This document shows positions 1-7,560 of a stretch of 64,000 bases of DNA, piece after piece. This stretch comes from Citrobacter sp. FP75 (GTDB taxonomy: Bacteria > Pseudomonadota > Gammaproteobacteria > Enterobacterales > Enterobacteriaceae), in NCBI RefSeq assembly GCF_018342065.1, contig NZ_JAFDOE010000001.1, positions 248,001 to 312,000 of the forward strand. Direction: 5' to 3'. A program made the position numbers and the translations under genes. The notes under the pieces were generated by a model. The model had not been told where the DNA came from. It did not search any database and was given only the letters and a program-made list of their open reading frames with translations. The first letter of the stretch is position 1; every line of letters starts with the position of its first letter.

Positions 1-1461
1 TTACCGCAGATCAACGAAGGCGATCTGCTGTATATGCCGTCGACCCTGCCGGGGATTTCGGCGGCGCAGGCGGCGGATATGCTGCAAAAAACCGACAAGC
101 TGATCATGACCGTCCCGGAAGTGGCGCGTGTGTTTGGTAAAACCGGCAAGGCTGAAACCGCCACCGATTCCGCGCCGCTGGAAATGGTTGAAACCACCAT
201 TCAGTTGAAACCGCAGGATCAGTGGCGTCCGGGAATGACGATGGACAAAATCATTGAGGAGCTGGATAAAACGGTTCGGCTGCCGGGGCTGGCAAACTTG
301 TGGGTGCCGCCGATTCGTAACCGCATCGACATGCTCTCTACCGGGATCAAAAGCCCAATCGGGATTAAGGTGTCGGGCACTGTGCTGGCGGATATTGACG
401 CCACGGCCGAGCAAATCGAAGAAGTGGCCAGAACCGTGCCCGGCGTCGCCTCCGCATTGGCGGAACGTCTGGAAGGCGGGCGCTATCTTAGCGTCGATAT
501 TCAGCGTGAAAAGGCTGCGCGTTATGGCATGACGGTAGGTGATGTACAGCTATTCATTACCTCGGCGGTAGGTGGCGCGATGGTAGGCGAAACGGTTGAA
601 GGAATTGCCCGCTACCCGATCAACCTTCGCTATCCGCAAAGCTATCGCGACAGCCCGGAAGCGTTACGACAGCTGCCGATCCTGACGCCAATGAAGCAGC
701 AGATAACGCTGGCCGATGTGGCGGATGTGAAGGTTGTTTCAGGCCCGTCGATGCTGAAGACCGAGAACGCGCGACCGACCAGCTGGATTTACATCGATGC
801 CCGCGATCGCGACATGGTTTCGGTGGTGAACGATCTGAAAAAAGCGATTGCTGAGAACGTCCAGCTAAAACCGGGGACCAGCGTGGCGTTTTCGGGGCAG
901 TTTGAGCTGCTCGAACGCGCCAGCCATAAGCTCAAACTGATGGTGCCGATGACGCTGATGATCATCTTTGTGCTGTTGTATCTGGCGTTCCGTCGTTTTG
1001 GTGAAGCGCTGCTGATTATCACCAGCGTGCCGTTCGCACTGGTGGGCGGGATTTGGTTCCTCTACTGGATGGGATTCCATATGTCGGTAGCGACCGGGAC
1101 CGGATTTATTGCGCTGGCAGGCGTTGCCGCTGAGTTCGGTGTGGTTATGCTGATGTATCTGCGCCACGCCATCGAGGCGGAGCCTGCGCTGGAAAATCCG
1201 CAGACCTTTACGGTCGCTAAGCTGGATGAGGCGTTATACCACGGGGCGGTGCTTCGCGTGCGTCCCAAAGCGATGACCGTGGCGGTGATTATTGCTGGCC
1301 TGTTGCCGATTTTATGGGGAACCGGGGCCGGGTCTGAAGTGATGAGCCGGATAGCCGCCCCGATGATTGGCGGTATGATCACTGCGCCGCTGCTGTCGCT
1401 GTTTATCATCCCTGCGGCCTATAAGCTGATGTGGCTGCACCGACATCGTCCGCAGAAATAA
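1..1461 (+). CDS. cusA: CusA, Cu(I)/Ag(I) efflux RND pump (3' part)
   Basis: This is the C-terminal part (486 residues) of the inner-membrane RND proton antiporter that, with CusB and CusC, expels Cu(I) and Ag(I) across both membranes. The frame is open from base 1, so the 5' half lies outside the window; the family is about 1050 residues long. A periplasmic porter region (to about residue 300 of the fragment) is followed by a run of hydrophobic helices ending in a short basic tail, as in HME-type RND pumps. In E. coli cusA is the last gene of cusCFBA and sits next to pheP; here about 19 kb separates them. Identity is by recognition of the CusA sequence. Confidence 0.93.
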   Translation, partial: LPQINEGDLLYMPSTLPGISAAQAADMLQKTDKLIMTVPEVARVFGKTGKAETATDSAPLEMVETTIQLKPQDQWRPGMTMDKIIEELDKTVRLPGLANLWVPPIRNRIDMLSTGIKSPIGIKVSGTVLADIDATAEQIEEVARTVPGVASALAERLEGGRYLSVDIQREKAARYGMTVGDVQLFITSAVGGAMVGETVEGIARYPINLRYPQSYRDSPEALRQLPILTPMKQQITLADVADVKVVSGPSMLKTENARPTSWIYIDARDRDMVSVVNDLKKAIAENVQLKPGTSVAFSGQFELLERASHKLKLMVPMTLMIIFVLLYLAFRRFGEALLIITSVPFALVGGIWFLYWMGFHMSVATGTGFIALAGVAAEFGVVMLMYLRHAIEAEPALENPQTFTVAKLDEALYHGAVLRVRPKAMTVAVIIAGLLPILWGTGAGSEVMSRIAAPMIGGMITAPLLSLFIIPAAYKLMWLHRHRPQK

Positions 1462-1477
1462 AGCCCTGATAGCGTTG

Positions 1478-1499
1478 CGCCTGAAAACCCCGTCAGGCG
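1478..1499. terminator. Hairpin between convergent cusA and rclR
   Basis: A 7-bp perfect stem (CGCCTGA/TCAGGCG) with an 8-base loop fills the 43-bp gap between the two convergent stop codons. It is REP-like and has no long T run, so termination is inferred from position. Confidence 0.5.
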
Positions 1500-1504
1500 T
1501 GGCG

Positions 1505-2359
1505 CTACTTTTCCAATGCCTTAACCCGTTTTCTGTACTCGCCCGGCGTGCAACCATATTCGCGCAGAAAAATTTTGTGAAACGACGATTCGCTGGCGTA
1601 GCCTACCGATTCGGCAATCACGATCAAAGGCCGTGAATCGCGAGACAGCATCTGGGCGGCGAATTGCAAACGTAGCGTGGTTAAGACGGCGAGCGGCGTG
1701 GAGTTTGAGACTTCACGGAACAGCTGCGCGAAGCTGGCCCGCGACATATGCGCCCGCTGCGCCAGTTCTTCGACGGTCCACGGATGAGCGGGCGACTCCA
1801 GCATCAGGTTGACGATGGCTCCCAGTCTGGGATGCAGCAGCAGATTCAGCATATTTTTGCCCGGTGAGGCCTGTGCCAGCCACTCGCGAACGGCGAGTGT
1901 AAACAGCGTGGCGCATTGCTGGCTGCATACCACCTCAGAACCCGGCTGCATATTTATCGATTCCTGTTGCAGCAGCTCAATCATGGCTTTCAGCCACTGA
2001 CTGACGGGGCTATTTCCCTCTGGCTGCAACAACAATACTTCCGGCAGCGCGGTTAAAAAATAGCGTGAAGATGCCTGTAGCCGCAGGCTTCCGCAGACAA
2101 TATGCGTTTGTTCATCGCCCGACTGGCTGAGTCGATGTGCGGAGTTTTGCGGCAGGATGACTATCGTACCAGGATGTAACGTAGAAGATGTTCCGTCAGG
2201 CATATCCAGTTGAACCGCGCCCTGAGTCACCGTATGCCAGCGGATAACCGACAGCTCTCCCGCCGCATGCGGCAACTGCCAGTCTTTGCCCAGTGGACAG
2301 TTTTTATCAATGGAACCCTGCGGGTCGTTAAGTATCAGTAATCGGCTAAGCGCGTCCAT
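1505..2359 (-). CDS. rclR: RclR, reactive-chlorine-sensing AraC-family activator
   Basis: A 284-residue AraC/XylS-family regulator, the same length as E. coli RclR. In E. coli, HOCl oxidises RclR cysteines and the protein then activates rclABC. The two sensing cysteines are conserved here at Cys21 (in DKNC) and Cys89 (in IVCG). The N-terminal cupin-like part is followed by a C-terminal double helix-turn-helix (about residues 185-284) ending in the usual GYASESSFHKIF...G.TPGEYRKR signature. It is divergent from rclA, with a 237-bp shared control region. In E. coli the rcl locus is elsewhere on the map (near ykg genes), so its place beside cusA is a different insertion site. Confidence 0.93.
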   Translation of the reverse strand: MDALSRLLILNDPQGSIDKNCPLGKDWQLPHAAGELSVIRWHTVTQGAVQLDMPDGTSSTLHPGTIVILPQNSAHRLSQSGDEQTHIVCGSLRLQASSRYFLTALPEVLLLQPEGNSPVSQWLKAMIELLQQESINMQPGSEVVCSQQCATLFTLAVREWLAQASPGKNMLNLLLHPRLGAIVNLMLESPAHPWTVEELAQRAHMSRASFAQLFREVSNSTPLAVLTTLRLQFAAQMLSRDSRPLIVIAESVGYASESSFHKIFLREYGCTPGEYRKRVKALEK

Positions 2360-2596
2360 AAAGACTCCTGAACAATTTCATGCGTTGAGGAAAGCATCGC
2401 TATTATCGCTAAAATTCTATATTAAATTAATATCATCAAATTGTTAGCATGATCTACTGTTTCATTATCACGGGATTTGTTTTGTCGTCATTTAGACGAT
2501 TGGACAAAAACAAGCGCGTTATGGATACGCTGTTCATCTTCTTCACTCCTTATAATTGGGTTTAACAAATGAACAGTGACTTTGCGGAGAGACAGC
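2360..2596. promoter_or_regulatory. rclR-rclA divergent control region
   Basis: This AT-rich 237-bp gap separates the divergent rclR and rclA starts. By analogy with E. coli it should hold the RclR binding site and both promoters. No single operator can be fixed by eye. Confidence 0.5.
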
Positions 2597-3922
2597 ATGA
2601 ATCAGTATCAGGCGATTATTATTGGATTTGGCAAGGCGGGTAAGACGCTGGCGGTTACCCTGGCAAAAGCGGGTTGGCAGGTGGCGATTATCGAGCAGTC
2701 GAACACGATGTACGGTGGAACATGCATTAATATCGGCTGCATTCCAACTAAAACCCTGGTACACGATGCTGAGCTTCAGCATGACTTTGCCACGGCGATG
2801 CAGCGTAAGGCCTCGGTGGTCAGTTTTCTGCGCGATAAAAACTTCCATAACCTTGCCGATCTGGACAACATAGATGTGATTGAGGGGCGCGCGGAGTTTA
2901 TCGATAACCATACCGTGCGGGTGATGCAGTCCACAGGGACGCTTGAACTTCGCGGTGAGAAGATCTTTATCAATACTGGCGCGCAGGCAACGATGCCGAA
3001 CATCGAGGGATTAACCAGCACGCCTGGCGTGTTCGACAGCACCGGATTGCTGAATCTGACGCAGCGCCCGCAGCGGTTGGGGATTTTGGGTGGCGGATAT
3101 ATTGGCGTTGAATTCGCCTCAATGTTTGCCAACTTCGACAGCAAGGTCACTATCTTTGAAGCCGCGCCGCTATTTTTACCGCGTGAAGACCGGGATGTTG
3201 CAGATGCCATAGCCCAAATTTTGCGCGATAAAGGCGTCGAGCTAATCCTTAATGCCAATGTACGCTCGGTATCGTCCCAGGACGGTGCGGTGCAGGTACA
3301 GATGCAGGAAGAGACGCATTTGGTGGACGCGCTGCTGGTCGCATCAGGACGCAAACCGGCGACGGAAAAACTGCAGCTGAAAAATGCCGGTGTGGACGTC
3401 AACGATCGCGGCGGGATTATTGTGAATAAATATCTGCGCACCTCCGCAGATAATATCTGGGCGATGGGTGATGTCACCGGTGGTTTGCAATTTACCTACA
3501 TCTCCCTGGATGATTTCCGTATTGTACGTGACGGCCTGTTGGGTGAAGGGTTGCGCAATACCGACGATCGCCAAAATGTGCCGTATTCCGTCTTTATGAC
3601 GCCGCCGCTTTCCCGCATAGGGATGACAGAAGAACAGGCTCGTACCAGCGGTGCGGAGGTACAAGTGGTGTCACTACCCGTCGCGGCGATCCCACGAGCA
3701 CGGGTGATGGATGATACGCGCGGTATGCTGAAAGCGGTGGTTGATGCAAATACTCAGCAGATATTAGGTGTGTCACTACTGTGTGTGGACTCTCATGAGA
3801 TAATTAATATTATTAAAACCGTTATGGATGCCGGATTACCGTATAGCGTATTACGTGACCAAATATTTACGCATCCCAGCATGAGTGAATCATTAAACGA
3901 CCTTTTCTCATTAGTTAAATGA
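2597..3922 (+). CDS. rclA: RclA, flavin-dependent Cu(II) reductase
   Basis: A 441-residue flavoprotein disulfide-reductase family enzyme, exactly the length of E. coli RclA, which uses NADH/FAD to reduce Cu(II) to Cu(I) and protects against hypochlorous acid. Visible are the N-terminal dinucleotide-binding GFGKAGKT, the redox pair Cys43/Cys48 in GGTCINIGCIPTK, a second Rossmann motif GILGGGYIGVEFA, and the FAD-binding segment NIWAMGDVTGG. The C-terminal dimerisation domain ends in FTHPSMSESLNDLF. The ATG at 2597 matches the E. coli start; an upstream in-frame codon at 2576 is not needed. Confidence 0.95.
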   Translation: MNQYQAIIIGFGKAGKTLAVTLAKAGWQVAIIEQSNTMYGGTCINIGCIPTKTLVHDAELQHDFATAMQRKASVVSFLRDKNFHNLADLDNIDVIEGRAEFIDNHTVRVMQSTGTLELRGEKIFINTGAQATMPNIEGLTSTPGVFDSTGLLNLTQRPQRLGILGGGYIGVEFASMFANFDSKVTIFEAAPLFLPREDRDVADAIAQILRDKGVELILNANVRSVSSQDGAVQVQMQEETHLVDALLVASGRKPATEKLQLKNAGVDVNDRGGIIVNKYLRTSADNIWAMGDVTGGLQFTYISLDDFRIVRDGLLGEGLRNTDDRQNVPYSVFMTPPLSRIGMTEEQARTSGAEVQVVSLPVAAIPRARVMDDTRGMLKAVVDANTQQILGVSLLCVDSHEIINIIKTVMDAGLPYSVLRDQIFTHPSMSESLNDLFSLVK

Positions 3923-3944
3923 TAATAACTGTGTCTGCATTTTT

Positions 3945-3968
3945 GCCCCACCAGTGTGGGGCTTTTTT
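3945..3968 (+). terminator. Rho-independent terminator after rclA
   Basis: A 7-bp GC-rich stem (GCCCCAC/GTGGGGC), 4-base loop, then six T. It separates rclA from rclBC, so rclBC probably has its own promoter or depends on readthrough. Confidence 0.9.
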
Positions 3969-4091
3969 ATTGGTGTAACACAGTGTCTCAATAATACGTA
4001 TTGACAGTTATTCTGGCGTTATTGATGGCATAAAATAAAGCGGATTCTTTTATTCTGTTGCGACTGAAATCACTCGTTAATGGAAATCAAT

Positions 4092-4334
4092 ATGAACATG
4101 TTTAAAACAACGTTATTGATGACTTCTTTGCTGACTGCATCTGTGACATTTTCTGCTTTGGCGCAGCAACCCATCGAGGTCGCCCGCGTTAGCGTATCGG
4201 CGATCGCAGGCACCCCTTCTGGCGTTGAAGATGCGATTGCGAAACTGGCGCAGGAAAAGCAGGCATCATCGTGGAAAATCACCTCAATGAGAATGGATGG
4301 AAGCACCCACGCTACGGCGATTTTGTACAAGTGA
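4092..4334 (+). CDS. rclB: RclB, small periplasmic protein of the RCS response
   Basis: An 80-residue protein with an N-terminal signal peptide (MNMFKTTLLMTSLLTASV...ALA) and a YhcN/DUF1471-type mature part ending in SSWKITSMR...THATAILYK, as in E. coli RclB. The start at 4092 follows a GGA-type ribosome site; the ATG at 4098 would give the E. coli length of 78. It belongs to the RclR regulon and aids survival of reactive chlorine; the molecular role is not established. rclC starts 12 bp downstream of its stop. Confidence 0.88.
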   Translation: MNMFKTTLLMTSLLTASVTFSALAQQPIEVARVSVSAIAGTPSGVEDAIAKLAQEKQASSWKITSMRMDGSTHATAILYK

Positions 4335-4345
4335 GGAACGCTGCA

Positions 4346-4906
4346 ATGGAAAAATATCTTCGCCTGCTGGGGCAGGGGGATCGCGTTGGATTAACGTTGA
4401 TTCGTTTGAGTATCGCGATTGTTTTTATCTGGATTGGCTTATTAAAATTTGTACCTTACGAGGCTGACAGTATTACACCATTTGTCGCTAACAGTCCGGT
4501 GATGTCATTTTTTTATGAACACCCCGAAGAATACAAACAGCATTTGACGCACGAAGGTGAATTTAAACCGCAAGAGCGAGAATGGCAAACTGCCAATAAT
4601 ACTTACAGCTTCTCGAATGGGCTTGGTGTCGTTGAGATTATTATCGCACTGCTGGTGTTGACGAATTCTGTTAACCGCTGGTTGGGATTAATCGGCGGTC
4701 TGCTGGCATTTGCAACACCGATTGTCACCCTGTCTTTTTTAATTACCACACCAGAAGCATGGGTTATGCCGCTGGGCGATCTCCACCATGGATTTCCGTA
4801 TTTATCGGGGGCCGGGCGACTGGTTCTAAAAGATACGTTAATGCTGGCGGGTGCGGTAATGATTATTGCTGATTCAGCGCGGGCAATCGTTAAGCAGCGG
4901 TACTGA
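4346..4906 (+). CDS. rclC: RclC, DUF417-family inner-membrane protein
   Basis: A 186-residue membrane protein matching E. coli RclC (YkgB), beginning MEKYLRLLGQGDRVGLTLIR and carrying about four hydrophobic helices (near residues 15-33, 90-108, 115-135 and 155-172). It is part of the RclR-controlled reactive-chlorine-resistance set; its biochemical function is unknown. The C-terminus is about 10 residues shorter than in E. coli. The upstream in-frame ATG at 4271 overlaps rclB and is rejected. Confidence 0.88.
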   Translation: MEKYLRLLGQGDRVGLTLIRLSIAIVFIWIGLLKFVPYEADSITPFVANSPVMSFFYEHPEEYKQHLTHEGEFKPQEREWQTANNTYSFSNGLGVVEIIIALLVLTNSVNRWLGLIGGLLAFATPIVTLSFLITTPEAWVMPLGDLHHGFPYLSGAGRLVLKDTLMLAGAVMIIADSARAIVKQRY

Positions 4907-4970
4907 CTTTCTCGCGTTGTACCCTCTGTAAGATAGTATGCCACTATAGTTTAATACGGTAATTACCGAG

Positions 4971-4996
4971 GCCAGCATGATGCTGGCTTTTTTTTA
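4971..4996 (+). terminator. Rho-independent terminator after rclC
   Basis: A perfect 7-bp stem (GCCAGCA/TGCTGGC), 3-base loop, followed by nine T. It closes the rclBC unit. Confidence 0.92.
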
Positions 4997-5296
4997 CCTT
5001 AAGTTAAATATTTTTTATCTCCAAAAGTCCGCTTTCTTCATCTTTTTATTCCTTTTTGTTATGCTTGATGCGCAACTTCGCATGGTTTTAGGCATGACTT
5101 CAGCTAGAATTAATTCACATCAAACGTTTTTACATATCAATAAAACATTAAAGATAGTTAAAAACTTAAATTTGTACCAACTGTTTGACATGGAATCCAC
5201 TATGGTAATTAAGCACCAGGGGTGGATGCTGTTCTCGCGTTTTTGTCTACCAACAAGACCGGGACATATCTTAAATATGGACATAAGGATTTTAGA
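4997..5296. promoter_or_regulatory. Upstream region of the mrkHIJ-like operon
   Basis: 300 bp of AT-rich DNA between the rclC terminator and the PilZ gene. Open frames here lack ribosome sites and family similarity. It should hold the promoter of the mrkHIJ-like operon. No specific operator was identified. Confidence 0.45.
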
Positions 5297-5986
5297 ATGA
5301 GCTTTGGATTAGCAAAGGACAACAAGTTTGAAATCATCGCTACCCTACGTGAAGAGCTGCACAAGAAGGCGAAGCTGGAAGTCTTATGTGGTGACAGCAG
5401 CGTTATCACGCAGTTAGAAAAGATCGATTTCGAACGCTTTGTGCTCTCCCCGCACAAAGACATTGTTCCTGAAAAGGTCCAATACTTTATCCTGCACAGC
5501 GATAGCGGGATTGTTAAGTTTAGCGCCAGATACGAGCCATCATCAGACGCGGAAGCAGGGTTGTCCTACCATATCCCGGATATGATTTTCTTTGCTCAAC
5601 AGCGACAAAATCAGCGTTTCTCCTTCTTGAAAGGCTACGATTTTTTCTGCACGGGTCGTTACAAAAACGGCGAAAACTATTCTCTGAAGGTTAAGAATAT
5701 TTCTCAGGGGGGCTGCGCGTTAGTTGTGAAGGATGTGAATGCACGATTCCTTTATAAAGATGCGGTTATTAAAGCTGCCTCCCTGGATTTTGATGTGTTC
5801 GGCAGTTTAGTGCTTGATTTAAAAGTGATTGATGTCGTCATGATCAATGAGTTTGATGAGGATAATCAGCTGTACTCCTGCTACCAGATATCATGTGGGT
5901 TTGATTTTAAGAACCGCCGTGAAGAGGCAGAAGTAGAGAAAATAATCATCAAGTTTTTAATGAGTAATAAGATTAGAAGTTTATAA
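5297..5986 (+). CDS. mrkH: MrkH-like PilZ-domain c-di-GMP-responsive transcription factor
   Basis: A 229-residue protein recognised as a homologue of Klebsiella MrkH, which binds cyclic di-GMP and activates the type 3 fimbria operon. The N-terminal segment KFEIIATLREELHKKA resembles MrkH closely. The PilZ domain has both signature motifs: RQNQR (RxxxR) near residue 106 and NISQGG (NxSxxG) near residue 137. The ATG at 5297 follows AAGGA with 7-base spacing; the upstream in-frame ATG at 5222 would add an unrelated 25-residue leader. The next gene begins within 16 bp, and the order PilZ, LuxR-type, EAL equals mrkHIJ. No mrkABCDF fimbrial genes are in this window, so the local target may be the neighbouring autotransporter (inference). 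Confidence 0.85.
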   Translation: MSFGLAKDNKFEIIATLREELHKKAKLEVLCGDSSVITQLEKIDFERFVLSPHKDIVPEKVQYFILHSDSGIVKFSARYEPSSDAEAGLSYHIPDMIFFAQQRQNQRFSFLKGYDFFCTGRYKNGENYSLKVKNISQGGCALVVKDVNARFLYKDAVIKAASLDFDVFGSLVLDLKVIDVVMINEFDEDNQLYSCYQISCGFDFKNRREEAEVEKIIIKFLMSNKIRSL

Positions 5987-6001
5987 GGAACGGTGAACAG
6001 G

Positions 6002-6589
6002 ATGTTGATGTGCGGTACTGATAATTTTGTAGGCAGCGGTATGTTCGCCTATCTGACAAGTAAACATGTACCGATCAAAACATTCCCGTTTGATGACATG
6101 TTGCATCAATCATCCTTGTGCCAACATCAAACAATGGTTTTTAATATCATTAACAACGAACAACCGTGTTCTGCAATAGTGCAGTTTTTGAATAAAAACC
6201 GATTTAAATTTTATAATAACGTTATCGTCATTGTTGCTGACAGTTTGGTGGCGAAATTATGTGCTGAGTTATTATATGTTGAAAAAACCATTGTTCTGAC
6301 GGAAAAATCATCACTGCGTGATTTTGCGCAATTAGCAACGTTAGCAGTCGGGAAATGGAATCCCCGACTGTATCGTTCGCAGAAAAGGTTAACGGAAAGA
6401 GAACAGCAGATCCTGAGTCTATTGGTAAATGGTTATACTGCCAAAGAAATTTCTGAATTAGTGGGCCTGAACTATAAAACGATTCAAGCGCATAAAATGC
6501 GGGTGGTCGCAAAACTGGGGCTGGCCAACACCTCTGATTTGAATAAACTAATTATTCGATTTACCCATAGTTTGTCTTTTTTGCCCTAA
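6002..6589 (+). CDS. mrkI: MrkI-like LuxR-type regulator
   Basis: A protein of about 195 residues with an N-terminal receiver-like region lacking a clear phosphoacceptor motif, and a C-terminal GerE/LuxR helix-turn-helix (about residues 130-185, LTEREQQILSLLVNGYTAKE...). Klebsiella MrkI is the LuxR-type partner of MrkH; the position between the PilZ and EAL genes supports the same identity. The start is ambiguous: a GTG at 5993 lies only 2 bases from AAGGAA, while the ATG at 6002 is about 11 bases away. It is likely translated with the preceding gene. Confidence 0.78.
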   Translation: MLMCGTDNFVGSGMFAYLTSKHVPIKTFPFDDMLHQSSLCQHQTMVFNIINNEQPCSAIVQFLNKNRFKFYNNVIVIVADSLVAKLCAELLYVEKTIVLTEKSSLRDFAQLATLAVGKWNPRLYRSQKRLTEREQQILSLLVNGYTAKEISELVGLNYKTIQAHKMRVVAKLGLANTSDLNKLIIRFTHSLSFLP

Positions 6590-6662
6590 TCTGAACATTC
6601 TTTTCTGATGTAAAACGCGTAAAGTAGATTCAATTTAGACGTGACTTCGACGGGTTTTTGTT

Positions 6663-6682
6663 GGGGGGATGGGGGAGGAGGT
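6663..6682 (+). promoter_or_regulatory. Unusually G-rich ribosome-binding region of the EAL gene
   Basis: Runs of six and five G followed by AGGAGG lie just before the GTG at 6683. The site decides the start: the upstream GTG at 6641 would translate this tract as a Gly-rich leader. A G-quadruplex or a strong anti-Shine-Dalgarno duplex could form here. Confidence 0.45.
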
Positions 6683-7450
6683 GTGTTAGATTCCAGTGAT
6701 GTACTAACTGCGCTTGAAAAAGCATTGAATACCAGCCAACTTTATATGGTTTATCAACCTATTTTTAATTTGCATACCCATACTATTAGTGGGTTTGAAG
6801 CGTTGATGCGCTGGAATAGCCCTCAGATGGGCATGATCTCTCCTGATGTTTTTATTACGTTACTGGAAAATAGCGGCAATATATTTTCAATAGAAGAAAT
6901 GGTAAGTAATCCCCCGTGGGGCATTGCTGCATCCTGGCCGGACCCTCTTTCACTCTCCGTCAATATTTCTGCACTCGAATTCTGCGACCCACAGCTCCCA
7001 CAACGTGTCAGACAAAATCTTACTGCCAGCGGGCTGCCAGCCCATCGATGCCAAATAGAGGTGACGGAAACGTCGCCGTTGCGCGACAGTCAGATAGCCG
7101 CTAAAAATATGACAGAATTGAAGGCGACAGGAGTAAAGTTAGCGCTTGATGATTTTGGTACCGGGCATGCTAATCTTAATTACCTGTTAAGGTATCCATT
7201 CGATACTTTAAAAATTGATAAAGAGTTTGTTGCGGGTATTGAACCCGATACCCGATCGGCGAAGATCGTTGAGGGCATTATTTCATTAGCGCACAATTTT
7301 GGCATTGAAGTGCTGGCGGAAGGGGTGGAAACCCAGTCCCAGTTAGAACGTTTGAAGCTGATTGGCTGCGATAAAATTCAGGGTTTTCTCATCTCTCCTC
7401 CGGTGATGGCCGAAGACATTCCCGCACTGTTAACGCACTATAATCGTTAA
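6683..7450 (+). CDS. mrkJ: MrkJ-like EAL-domain c-di-GMP phosphodiesterase
   Basis: A protein of about 255 residues that is one EAL domain with no sensory domain, as in Klebsiella MrkJ, which hydrolyses c-di-GMP and lowers fimbria expression. Catalytic signatures are present: EALMRW, the Asn of SVNIS, EVTET, DDFGTG, LKIDKEF, AEGVET and IQGFLISPP, so an active enzyme is expected. It is the last gene of the mrkHIJ-like set and supplies negative feedback on the PilZ activator. The segment between the EAL motif and SVNIS looks a little short for the family. The start at GTG 6683 is preferred, with an upstream GTG at 6641 as alternative. Confidence 0.82.
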   Translation: MLDSSDVLTALEKALNTSQLYMVYQPIFNLHTHTISGFEALMRWNSPQMGMISPDVFITLLENSGNIFSIEEMVSNPPWGIAASWPDPLSLSVNISALEFCDPQLPQRVRQNLTASGLPAHRCQIEVTETSPLRDSQIAAKNMTELKATGVKLALDDFGTGHANLNYLLRYPFDTLKIDKEFVAGIEPDTRSAKIVEGIISLAHNFGIEVLAEGVETQSQLERLKLIGCDKIQGFLISPPVMAEDIPALLTHYNR

Positions 7451-7514
7451 TCAATATATCCCTACGCTGCAATATGTTTTGCCGGATGACACCGGGTTAT
7501 AAACTGATACGCAT

Positions 7515-7546
7515 AAAAAATCCCCCTGTTTAACAGGGGGATTTTT
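7515..7546. terminator. Bidirectional terminator between mrkJ-like gene and autotransporter
   Basis: An inverted repeat (AAAAATCCCCCTGTT / AACAGGGGGATTTTT, 2-base loop) flanked by A and T runs. It serves both converging genes. Confidence 0.93.
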
Positions 7547-7560
7547 CCGTTCACGTCCGA

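Noticed and set aside
2776-3477. 233-codon minus-strand frame across rclA
   Set aside because: Shadow of rclA; no independent support.
4977-5300. 107-codon plus-strand frame before the PilZ gene
   Set aside because: It starts inside the rclC terminator and overlaps the mrkH start; composition is that of non-coding AT-rich DNA.
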